From: an uncultured Myxococcaceae bacterium
GTDB taxonomy: Bacteria; Myxococcota_A; Polyangia; Polyangiales; Ga0077539
NCBI GenBank assembly: GCA_945952225.1
Contig: CAMFHP010000012.1
Location: 43,427-107,426 of the forward strand
Length of the DNA stretch: 64,000 nt
Direction: 5' to 3'
How positions within the stretch are numbered: the first letter of the stretch is position 1; every line of letters begins with the position of its first letter. The notes below the pieces were generated by a model. The model was not told where the DNA came from and did not search any database. It worked only from the letters and a program-made list of their open reading frames with translations. Positions 40,656 through 48,509 of the stretch are shown piece after piece. The position numbers and the translations under genes are program-made.

Positions 40656-42443
40656 ATGACCGCCACCGCACGATCGACCCACGACCCCTTCGTCGGCAGC
40701 ACGGTGCTCCAGCGCTACCGCATCGCCTCGCACCTTCGCAGCGACGCGCGCGGCGACACCTACGAGGCCGTGGGCAGCGACGACGAGCGCGCCCTCCTGC
40801 GCATGCTCCCGCGCGCGGTGTTCTCTCCCTCGCCGCGCAACACCTGGACGACCCTCTGGGCCTGGGCCGAGCGCCTCCAGCGCCTCGACCACCCCAACGT
40901 CGAGCGCGTGCTCGATTGTGGGGTCGCGCAGCTCGGTGACGAGGATCAGTTCTGCGTGGCCTCCGAGGCCATCACCGGCGACACGCTCCTCGCGCACGTG
41001 CGGGCCAACGGGCGTCTCGGCGTGGCCGACGCGCTCACCCTCGGGCGCCAGATCGCACAGGGAATGGCCGCGCTCCACAAGCTCGACATCCTGCACGGCG
41101 ACCTTCGCGCGACGAACATCGTCCTCGCGCACTCGGCCTCCAACGACGGCGCCGACGCGCGCCCCATCGTGTGCGAGGCGGGACTCACCGCGCTCACCTT
41201 CCACGCCGACACGAGCGTCGCGACGCTGCGCGCGATGCGCCTCTCGCCCGAGTCCATCGCGCCCGAGCAGATCCGCGGCGAGCCCGCCACCGCGGCGACC
41301 GACATCTACGCCTTCGGCACCGTGCTCTACCGCATGCTCACGGGCGTCGCGGCCTTTCACGCCGACAACACGAGCCAGACGCTCCTCGCGCACCTCACCC
41401 GCACGGCGCCTCCCCTCGCCGACCACGCGGGCGACGTGCCCACGTCCGTCGAAGCCCTCGTGCGCCGGTGCCTCGCGCGCCGCCCCGAAGACCGCTTCCC
41501 CTCCTTCGACGTGCTCCTCGCGAGCCTCCAGGAGTGCGAGGCCACGGTGCTCTCCATCGCCTCGAACCGCAGCCCCTCGTGGGTCTCGCCGCTGCTCTAC
41601 GCGAACGACCCCGGAACCGGCCCGCGCAGCCGCGCGCCCCGCGCACTCTCGAACCGCCCGCGCCTCTCGCCGCCGCCCGACACCGACGACCCCGGCGAGC
41701 GCGTCACGCACCCGAGCCTCGCGCGCCCCCGCTCGCTGCGTCCCGACGACCCTGCGCCCACGCTCAGCGTCGCGCCGCCCCGCGCCATCGCCCGCGTGGT
41801 GTCGATCACGCCCGCCGAGGCGCGCATCTCGGTCACCGCGCGCGAGGTCGCCGCCGTGCCCTCGCTACCCGCCCGCGCCTCGCTCGCACCCGAGCGTTCC
41901 GTGTCGCGCCACTGGGTCCACATCGCCGTCGCGTGCACGCTGCTGCTCGGCGTCTCGGTCGGCTTCGGAGTCTCGGCGCTCCGCCCGCAGCCGCGCGCGC
42001 CGCAGATCGCCGCCCCGATGATCCAGGCCACGGCGGTGCTCGCCGACACCGTGCGCGTCGAGATTCGCTCGGCCACGCGCAACGCCACCGTGGTGCTCCG
42101 CGGACGCAGCTACCCCGCACCCATCGAGCTCGAACTCTCCCGCGGAAGCGAGCCCGAGATGGTCGAAGTGTCGGCCCCCGCGCACGTCACCCGTCGCGTG
42201 TGGCTCGTGCTCGATCGCTCGCTCCGCACCGAGCTCAGCCTCGACCCCGAAGCACCCGCGCCCTCCGCATCGACCGGGCTCGCCGCGCCCACGCCCGATG
42301 CCACGCCGCGCGTCACCGCGCCCCTCCCGCACGCGCCCGCAGCGCCGTCGCGTGGAGCGCGCATTGCGCCTACACTCCGCGGCCGTGTCCGCGTCGCAGC
42401 TCCCGCCGCCCCGGCACGCCGGGCACCTGCTCGTCGTCGCTGA
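40656..42443 (+). CDS. Membrane-anchored pseudokinase with PEGA-like periplasmic domain
   Basis: A 595-residue protein with a protein-kinase fold (about 20-295) whose catalytic motifs are changed. The G-loop is replaced by LRSDARGD, the VAIK Lys is Arg49 (ALLR), HRDLKPEN reads HGDLRATN (147-154), and DFG reads EAG (174-176). APE (202-204) and DIYAFG are kept. Catalysis is therefore unlikely. A disordered Pro-rich linker (about 315-415) leads to one membrane segment (420-442), then a periplasmic beta-rich PEGA-like domain (about 465-530) and an Ala/Pro/Arg-rich tail. Starts 40 bases after the active kinase gene. The last 59 bases overlap the next gene in another frame. Confidence 0.85.
   Translation: MTATARSTHDPFVGSTVLQRYRIASHLRSDARGDTYEAVGSDDERALLRMLPRAVFSPSPRNTWTTLWAWAERLQRLDHPNVERVLDCGVAQLGDEDQFCVASEAITGDTLLAHVRANGRLGVADALTLGRQIAQGMAALHKLDILHGDLRATNIVLAHSASNDGADARPIVCEAGLTALTFHADTSVATLRAMRLSPESIAPEQIRGEPATAATDIYAFGTVLYRMLTGVAAFHADNTSQTLLAHLTRTAPPLADHAGDVPTSVEALVRRCLARRPEDRFPSFDVLLASLQECEATVLSIASNRSPSWVSPLLYANDPGTGPRSRAPRALSNRPRLSPPPDTDDPGERVTHPSLARPRSLRPDDPAPTLSVAPPRAIARVVSITPAEARISVTAREVAAVPSLPARASLAPERSVSRHWVHIAVACTLLLGVSVGFGVSALRPQPRAPQIAAPMIQATAVLADTVRVEIRSATRNATVVLRGRSYPAPIELELSRGSEPEMVEVSAPAHVTRRVWLVLDRSLRTELSLDPEAPAPSASTGLAAPTPDATPRVTAPLPHAPAAPSRGARIAPTLRGRVRVAAPAAPARRAPARRR
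42371..42376 (+). promoter_or_regulatory. Possible -10 element (TACACT) inside the pseudokinase gene
   Basis: TACACT ends eight bases before the GTG of the receiver-TerB-like gene, within the 3' end of the pseudokinase gene. Same arrangement as at the Omp85 and glmM starts, suggesting a separate leaderless transcript. Confidence 0.3.
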
Positions 42444-43380
42444 CGAGCCCTCCGTCGTCGAGCTGTTTCGCCGTGCCGCCGAGGTGGCCTTCGACGGCGA
42501 CTGCGTGACCACGAGCACCACCACACTCGATGCGACGCTCCGCGAAGGGCGCCCGGCCCTGGCCCTCGTCCACGTCGGCGCGCGTGACGACGCGGGGAGC
42601 GCGCTGGTCTCGCGCATCCGCACCCGGGCGGGCTTCGACCGCGTGCCCGTCGTGGTGGTGGGTGCGCTGCTCGGTGCCCTCAACCGATGGCGCCTCGCGG
42701 CCGCGGGAGCCTTCGCGTTGGCGCTCCCCTCGCCCGACGTCGACACGGTGGCGACGGTGCTCGAAGAGACTGCGACCTACGCACGACACGCGGTGGCACC
42801 CGCCGAACCGAGCCGCGGATCGTCGCACCTGCGCCTGCTCTGCACCCCCGAAGGGCACCTCCCCATCGAGGCCCTGCTGCTGCTCATCGCCGGCGCGTGG
42901 TCCGGCGGAACGCTCCCCGAAAACGCGCTCCCCGCGCTCCTCGACGCGGCCGTGGAGAGCGGCCTCGACCTCGACGCGCTCGACGCGCTCGAACACGCCT
43001 GCGCCGCGCCGATTCCACTCGTCGACGTCGACGCCTCCGACCTCTTCGACGACGCGCGCTGGTACCTCTACGCCTTCGCGCTGTGGATCTCCATGGGCGC
43101 CGGCGACGTGCTCCCGCGCTTCTCGCCAACGCTCATGGTGATGGCGCACACGCTCGGCGTCGCTCCCCGCATGCGCCCGGTGATCCAGTCTGCGCTCGAA
43201 CGTCAACGCCGCGCGGGCGCATGGCACGCGATCACCTTCCGTCGCAGCGATTTCGACGCGATGCTCCTGCCTGAAATCCGGCGCGGTGCGGGCCTCACGC
43301 CCTCCACCTTCACCGGCGACGACGACGTGATCGAGATGCCCGACGACGCCATGCTCGACGACCTCACGCCGCGCCCCTGA
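42385..43380 (+). CDS. Stand-alone receiver-like plus TerB-like protein
   Basis: A 331-residue protein that repeats the C-terminal half of the kinase at 38702. Residues about 13-130 are receiver-like (HLLVVADEPSV at the first strand), but the acceptor Asp position is Gly or Val (ALVHVG), so it is not expected to be phosphorylated. Residues about 158-275 match the helical TerB-like region of the kinase: PLVDVDASDLFDDARWYLYA against the kinase's LVDVDASELAMSARAYAYAF. The start is GTG 42385; the 29 codons upstream in frame overlap the pseudokinase and are unlikely to be translated. Probably a partner or competitor of the kinase C-terminal module. Confidence 0.8.
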   Translation: MSASQLPPPRHAGHLLVVADEPSVVELFRRAAEVAFDGDCVTTSTTTLDATLREGRPALALVHVGARDDAGSALVSRIRTRAGFDRVPVVVVGALLGALNRWRLAAAGAFALALPSPDVDTVATVLEETATYARHAVAPAEPSRGSSHLRLLCTPEGHLPIEALLLLIAGAWSGGTLPENALPALLDAAVESGLDLDALDALEHACAAPIPLVDVDASDLFDDARWYLYAFALWISMGAGDVLPRFSPTLMVMAHTLGVAPRMRPVIQSALERQRRAGAWHAITFRRSDFDAMLLPEIRRGAGLTPSTFTGDDDVIEMPDDAMLDDLTPRP

Positions 43381-43435
43381 CGCACGGAACCGCTTGCGCA
43401 GACGCCGCGCGCCGACCTATCGCTCTCGCGGTCCC

Positions 43436-43888
43436 ATGCGCAACGCACTCTTCGCAAGCCTCGCCCTCGTGGTCTCGCTCACCGCCTGCGACCACGCCCC
43501 CGCCGAACCCTCCTCGCACGCGAGCCCCGGCGCCGCGCCCGCGCCGCCGCCCACGTCGGCCCCTTCGCACATCGCCGCGCGCCACGTGCTGATCATGCAC
43601 CGCGGCTCCGAGCGCGCGCCCGCGACGATCACGCGCACCCGCGACGAGGCCCTCGCCCGCGCCAACACGGTGCTCGCCCGCGCCCGTCGCGGAGACGACT
43701 TCACCGCCCTCGCCCGTGAGTTCTCCGACGAGCCCGGCGCGCGCACCTCGGGCGGCGACCTCGGCACCTTCGGCCACGGCCAGATGGTGCCCCAGTTCGA
43801 GCAGGCCGCCTTCGCGCTCGGCGTCGGTCAGACCTCCGAGGTGGTCGAGACCATCTTCGGCTTCCACATCATCCGACGCACGCAGTAG
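43436..43888 (+). CDS. Parvulin-type peptidyl-prolyl isomerase lipoprotein
   Basis: A 150-residue lipoprotein (lipobox LTAC) with a Pro/Ala-rich linker followed by one PpiC/parvulin rotamase domain (about residues 45-150): AARHVLIMH, FTALAREFSDEPG, GGDLGTFGHGQMVPQFEQAAFAL and GFHIIRR are the family blocks. It assists folding of exported proteins in the periplasm. Starts 55 bases after the receiver-TerB-like gene. Converges on rluD with three bases between the stops. Confidence 0.92.
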   Translation: MRNALFASLALVVSLTACDHAPAEPSSHASPGAAPAPPPTSAPSHIAARHVLIMHRGSERAPATITRTRDEALARANTVLARARRGDDFTALAREFSDEPGARTSGGDLGTFGHGQMVPQFEQAAFALGVGQTSEVVETIFGFHIIRRTQ

Positions 43889-43891
43889 CGA

Positions 43892-44842
43892 TCAGCGCAG
43901 CGCGCGAAGGCCCGCGAGCGCGCGTGCGAAATCCTCCGGCGGCGCCGACTCGAAGCGCAACGCACGCCCCGTGGTCGGATGCTCAAACCCGAGCACCTCC
44001 GCATGCAACGCCTGACGCCCCAGGGCCTCGGCGATCGCACGCACCCGCGGCTCCCGCGCGCGCCGCCCGTAGACCGCATCCCCCAGCAGCGGAAAGCCCG
44101 CCTCCGAGAGGTGCACGCGGATCTGGTGTGTACGCCCTGTCTCCAGGCGACAACGCACATACGAAGCAGCCCCGCCCGCATACGACTCCAGCAGGGTCAC
44201 GTGCGTGCACGCGCGCTTGCCCTCGCGCACCTTCGAAGAGAAGCGCACGCGGTCTGTCGGATGTCGGTTGTAGAGCGTCTCGTAGGTGATCTGCGCGGGC
44301 GGTGTGAGCTCCGTGAGCGCCACGTAGCTGCGCTCGATGTCGTGCGCGCGAAAGCGTGCGATCAGCGCCTCGCGGGCCTCGGGCGTCTTGGCCACCACGA
44401 GCAGCCCCGAGGTGAACCGATCGATGCGGTGCACGATGCCGGGACGCAGCGGATCTTCGTCGTCGTCGACCTCGGCGTGATGGAGCACGGCATTCACGAG
44501 CGTGCCCGAGGCGTGTCCCTTCGCGGGATGCACCACGAGCCCCGCGGGCTTGTCGACCACGAGCAGGTCGCGGTCTTCGAACACCACCGTGAGGGGAATG
44601 TCTTCGGGCACCGCGGTCGACGGCGGCGGAGGCGGCACGTCGACGGTCACCACATCGCCCGCGCGAAGCTTGTAGCTGGCCTTCACAGCCACGCCGCGCA
44701 CGGTCACGCGCCCCTCGTCGCAGAGCTTCGCGAGCGCCGAGCGCGAGAGGGTGACGTCCTCTGCGCGCGCGGCGAGCATGCGATCGACGCGCTCCCCCGC
44801 CTCGTGGGCGTGCACGTCGAACGAGAGGACGCGCGCCGTCAC
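43892..44842 (-). CDS. rluD: Large-subunit pseudouridine synthase, RluD family
   Basis: Isomerises specific uridines of 23S rRNA. N-terminal S4 RNA-binding domain (about 15-75, VDRMLAARAEDVTLSRSALAK) and the catalytic domain with the active-site Asp in GIVHRIDRFTSGLL. The RluA/C/D-group motif LETGRTHQIRVH is also present. 316 residues. GTG 44842 overlaps the preceding small gene (GTGA). Assignment to RluD rather than RluC is inferred from the S4 domain and overall length. Confidence 0.92.
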   Translation of the reverse strand: MTARVLSFDVHAHEAGERVDRMLAARAEDVTLSRSALAKLCDEGRVTVRGVAVKASYKLRAGDVVTVDVPPPPPSTAVPEDIPLTVVFEDRDLLVVDKPAGLVVHPAKGHASGTLVNAVLHHAEVDDDEDPLRPGIVHRIDRFTSGLLVVAKTPEAREALIARFRAHDIERSYVALTELTPPAQITYETLYNRHPTDRVRFSSKVREGKRACTHVTLLESYAGGAASYVRCRLETGRTHQIRVHLSEAGFPLLGDAVYGRRAREPRVRAIAEALGRQALHAEVLGFEHPTTGRALRFESAPPEDFARALAGLRALR

Positions 44843-45102
44843 CAGGCCTTCGACTTGATGTGCTTCTTCGACTTCACGAGGATGTCCACGATGGCGCGCC
44901 CGTAGAAGTTCTTCGCATAGAGCTCCGGGGCCACACGCGACTTGAAGAGCGCCCTTCCCTCTTCGATCTCCTCGTTGAGCACGTCGAAGAGGTTGTCGTC
45001 CTGAAGGCCCCGCGTGATCTTCTCTTCGTTGTAGAGCGAAAGGTCGCTGGCGATCGCGCGCGCGAGACGGCGCGCAGCCTCTTCGGTCTCGATGAGCGGC
45101 AT
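44839..45102 (-). CDS. Small conserved protein of unknown function
   Basis: An 87-residue acidic-to-basic helical protein (MPLIETEEAARRLARAIA, ending IKSKAW) without recognised motif, membrane segment or cysteines. It is translationally coupled to rluD (GTGA). Amino acid composition is balanced and unlike the Arg/Ala/Pro-rich shadow frames, which supports it as a real gene. Confidence 0.7.
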   Translation of the reverse strand: MPLIETEEAARRLARAIASDLSLYNEEKITRGLQDDNLFDVLNEEIEEGRALFKSRVAPELYAKNFYGRAIVDILVKSKKHIKSKAW

Positions 45103-45304
45103 GGGAAGCAGCGTAACACCCGCGCTTCACGCGATTCAACGTTGCGACGAAGACCCACCGCACGGCGCCGTGCGAGTCGCGGACGTGTCGCCACCCCGAC
45201 GCCCGCGCGGGAGTTTCAGACGAGATCGACGCCGGGGCTGTGGTATGCACGGCGTCTGCGCGCTCGCGCGTTCATCCCCCATCGGCAAAGAGGAAGCATC
45301 GACC

Positions 45305-45904
45305 GTGGACGAGAACAACGAGGCACCCCGCACCGAGGGCGGCAACGCGAAGTACGCCGTCGTGGGCCTGCTCCTGCTGCTTGGCGGCGGCGGCGCATAC
45401 CTGGCCACGCGTCCGTCGGCCACGCCCCCTGCGCGTACGCCCCCGCCTGCAGTCGCCGACGCGGGCGCACCCGCTCCGCCCCCGACGACGCCCATGGTGG
45501 CCGCCCCCATCGAGCTCCCTGCGGAAGAGCCCGACGCCGGTCCTCCGCCGCCCACCAACAACGGCCCTCCCCGCGTTCGCTACGTCACCCGCTACGTCGA
45601 CGCGTGCCCCGGTCAGCTCACCGACCCCGGCGCCGTCACGCGCACCGCGCAGGCGAACTTCGGCGCGCTCCGGGCGTGTTACGAGCGCGAACTCCGCGGC
45701 AACCCGCAGCTCCGAGGGCCCCTCACCGCCGAACTCAAGGTCGGCACCTCGGGCCGCATCGAAGACGTGCGCGTCTCGACCCCGATGAACAGCCGCGCCC
45801 TCGTCGACTGCGTGAAGGCCTCGCTGCGCCGCCTTCAGGTGCCCCCCGCCCGCGGCGGCTGCGCGCTCGCGCAGGTGCGTTTCAACTTCTCGCCCCGCGA
45901 CTGA
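45305..45904 (+). CDS. Membrane-anchored protein with AgmX/PglI-type C-terminal domain
   Basis: A 199-residue protein with a short cytoplasmic N-terminus, one membrane segment (about 14-33, YAVVGLLLLLGGGGAYLA), a Pro/Ala-rich periplasmic linker and a TonB-C-like AgmX/PglI domain at the C-terminus (FGALRACYERELRGNP through LRRLQVPP). In Myxococcus such domains occur in gliding-motility and envelope-spanning proteins. GTG 45305 is chosen because GAGGAAG lies eight bases upstream; ATG 45245 is possible. Its pair of cysteines in the domain probably forms a disulfide. Confidence 0.8.
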   Translation: MDENNEAPRTEGGNAKYAVVGLLLLLGGGGAYLATRPSATPPARTPPPAVADAGAPAPPPTTPMVAAPIELPAEEPDAGPPPPTNNGPPRVRYVTRYVDACPGQLTDPGAVTRTAQANFGALRACYERELRGNPQLRGPLTAELKVGTSGRIEDVRVSTPMNSRALVDCVKASLRRLQVPPARGGCALAQVRFNFSPRD

Positions 45905-45977
45905 CCTCGACGCTTCACCCGCGACCGCGCGCGTCGCGAGGGTGCGCGCGGATCCCGTGCGGTGGTCCCTCCGACGA

Positions 45978-47330
45978 TCAGCTCCAGTGGATGTTGAGGC
46001 GCTTCATCTTGCGCCACAGCGTCGTCATCGAGAGCCCGAGCTGCTCCGCCGCGCGCTCTCGGTTGCCTTCACAGTCACGCAGCGCGTTCTCGATGGCGGC
46101 CCGCTCCGCCGCGTCGACCGACGAAGCCAGCGTGCGGTCATCGGGACGGTCCCGCGGAACTTCCGGCAGCCCCTGCGGCGCGATGTCTTCGATCTGGATG
46201 ACCCCCGATTGCGAGGCCAGCGCCACGGCCTGTTCGACCATGTTCTCCAGCTCGCGGATGTTGCCGGGGTAGTCGTACGAGGTGAGGTAGTCGAGCACCG
46301 CGTCGCCGAGGCGCACGCGCACGCCCATCTTGCGGCAGAACTTGCTGAGAAAATGGTCGACGAGAAGCGGAATGTCCTCACGCCGATCGCGCAGCGCAGG
46401 CAGCACGAAGCGGGCTACGTTCAGTCGGTAATAGAGATCCTGCCGAAAGCGCTTCTCGGCGATCGCGCGGTGCAGGTCCTGGTTGGTCGCGGCGATGACC
46501 CGAATGTCGACCTTGAAAGAGCGATTGTCGCCAACGCGGCGAATTTCTCCTTCTTGCAACACCCGAAGGAGCTTCGCCTGAAATGCCGGGGTGGTCTCAG
46601 CGATCTCGTCAAAGAAGAACGTCCCCCCGTCCGCCTCTTCGAGCAGTCCCCGTCGGTTCGCCACGGCCCCCGAGAACGCCCCACGCACGTGGCCGAAGAG
46701 CTCGCTCTCCAGCAGGGTCTCGGTCACCGCTGCGCAATTCACGGGCACGAAGGGCTTGTCGGCGCGCTTCGAGTTCGCGTGAACGGCCTTCGCGATGAGC
46801 TCCTTGCCCGTGCCCGACTCGCCCGTGATGAGCACCGTCGCGTCGGTGGGCGCGAACTTGGCGATGCGCGTGAGCACCTCGCGCATGGGCTGCGAGCGCC
46901 CGATGATGTTCTCGAAGCGGTAGCGGTCGCGAAACTCCGCGGTGAGCAGGGCCACCTGCGCCGAGAGCGAGCGCTTCTCCAGCGCGCGCTGCACCTTCAC
47001 CATGAGCTCGTCTTCGAGAAAGGGCTTCTGGATGTAGTCGTAGGCCCCGAGACGCATGGCCTCCACCGCGCTCTCGATGGAGCCGTACGCGGTCATCACG
47101 ATGACCTCCGTGAGCGCGTGCGTGTCCTTGATGCGCCGTAGCACCTCGATCCCATCGCGCGCGCCCATCCGCAGGTCGGTGATCACCAGGTCGTAGCCGT
47201 TGGCCGTGGCCATCTCGACGCCCTGATCACCGTCCGCCGCCTCCTCGACCTCGTGGCCCCGCGCACGGAGCAAGAGACCAAGGGTCGAACGGATGTTCCG
47301 CTGGTCATCCACGACCAGGATCTTCGCCAT
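45978..47330 (-). CDS. NtrC-type sigma-54-dependent response regulator
   Basis: A 450-residue regulator with receiver (1-120, acidic pair D8/D9, phospho-acceptor D52, K102), AAA+ domain (about 140-370, Walker A GESGTGKE at 170-177, Walker B FFFDEI) and a Fis-type HTH (about 405-447). The sigma-54 contact loop reads GAFSGA (217-222) instead of GAFTGA. It has no adjacent sensor kinase, so it is an orphan in this window. Target genes unknown. Confidence 0.94.
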   Translation of the reverse strand: MAKILVVDDQRNIRSTLGLLLRARGHEVEEAADGDQGVEMATANGYDLVITDLRMGARDGIEVLRRIKDTHALTEVIVMTAYGSIESAVEAMRLGAYDYIQKPFLEDELMVKVQRALEKRSLSAQVALLTAEFRDRYRFENIIGRSQPMREVLTRIAKFAPTDATVLITGESGTGKELIAKAVHANSKRADKPFVPVNCAAVTETLLESELFGHVRGAFSGAVANRRGLLEEADGGTFFFDEIAETTPAFQAKLLRVLQEGEIRRVGDNRSFKVDIRVIAATNQDLHRAIAEKRFRQDLYYRLNVARFVLPALRDRREDIPLLVDHFLSKFCRKMGVRVRLGDAVLDYLTSYDYPGNIRELENMVEQAVALASQSGVIQIEDIAPQGLPEVPRDRPDDRTLASSVDAAERAAIENALRDCEGNRERAAEQLGLSMTTLWRKMKRLNIHWS

Positions 47331-47376
47331 CTACACCCTCACGTGACGGGAATGGAGCGTCCCGAGGGCCCCGCTG

Positions 47377-48471
47377 TCAACCCGATACATCGAGGCCGAT
47401 CGGTCGATATCGCCCATCCCCGCGTGAGATGCGGAAAACGAACGGTTCAGAACGCACCGTGCCCGTGAACACCCCGTCCCGGTACCAGGGCTCCCCGTTC
47501 GCCGTGGTGCGGTAGACCGCGCGCACACGGTACAGCCCCGACTCCTGAAACGCCGTCACGGGACAATACTCAGCGGGAGAAATCCGAAGGGTCCGACGAG
47601 CACCGGCCGCCATGCGAGAGAAGAGTTCGCGGAAGGGCGCGGGCTCTCGCAACAGCGCGTTGCACATCACACGGGAGCCCGTCGGAGTTTCGAGTTCGAG
47701 AGAGAACTGAACCGTCCGGAAGAGGGTCCAGAGCGGGCGTGGCGAGAGGTTCTCCAGAGAGAGTGACGAGCGCAGCCCCGGGCCCTGGGCCGCCTGCGCC
47801 GGGGTGCCGCGCAGTCGGAGTCGCGGCGAGGGATCCGTCGGAGCCGCAGCGGGCGCAGCACGCTCGGGGCTCGGCGCAACGAGCGTGAGCGGCGCCGAGA
47901 GGTCGTTCACCGGGTAGGTGCGACGGTCCCTGAGCAGCGTGCGCGCCATCCATCGGGCGAGCGTGGGGCGCCCGCGCCCCGTCGCGGGGAGCGCTTCGAA
48001 GCCGTAGTGCGCGATGACCGTCGTGCCCGGCGCCATCGCGGTCGGAATGCGCAGCCGACACACGTCGAGCAGGTCGACCACCTCGGAGTACCGGCCCCCC
48101 GGCGCGAGCTCCGTGCGTGCGGCACCGTCCACAGAACGAGGGCGCGTCTCAAACACACACCGAACGGGCGCTACCCGACGACGACGCCAACGAGGAATCG
48201 ACAGATCGACGGATGGCGCAGGCACTTCGAACCACACGAACCGACGATCGGAGGCGATCTCCACCGCGGCGTCGGAGACGTTCCGCAGCGTCCATCGGAT
48301 GCGCGCGCCATCGGGCATTGCCTCGACGGAGAACGCCACGGGTGAAGGCCCCGACGGCAGCGGCGCAGCGACGCGACGCGGCCCCGCCTCGGCCGCCACG
48401 GGCACCAGCATCGATGCGGCCATGAGCCACGAAGAGAGCGCGACGGAGCGGAGTTCGGTGTGCACGGCCAT
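47377..48471 (-). CDS. Secreted protein of unknown function
   Basis: A 364-residue exported protein with a signal peptide (residues about 10-29, cleaved after AEA). The mature protein appears to hold two immunoglobulin-like or C-type beta sandwiches (WTLRNVSDAAVEI in the first, LSLENLSPRPLWTLFRTVQF in the second), both ending with an extracellular-type cysteine-containing strand. No catalytic motif is visible. It stands between the NtrC-type regulator and the HD protein on the same strand. Confidence 0.75.
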   Translation of the reverse strand: MAVHTELRSVALSSWLMAASMLVPVAAEAGPRRVAAPLPSGPSPVAFSVEAMPDGARIRWTLRNVSDAAVEIASDRRFVWFEVPAPSVDLSIPRWRRRRVAPVRCVFETRPRSVDGAARTELAPGGRYSEVVDLLDVCRLRIPTAMAPGTTVIAHYGFEALPATGRGRPTLARWMARTLLRDRRTYPVNDLSAPLTLVAPSPERAAPAAAPTDPSPRLRLRGTPAQAAQGPGLRSSLSLENLSPRPLWTLFRTVQFSLELETPTGSRVMCNALLREPAPFRELFSRMAAGARRTLRISPAEYCPVTAFQESGLYRVRAVYRTTANGEPWYRDGVFTGTVRSEPFVFRISRGDGRYRPIGLDVSG

Positions 48472-48509
48472 CGGAGGGCCGCGGAGGATCTACCGTGCGA
48501 CCGCGCGCG

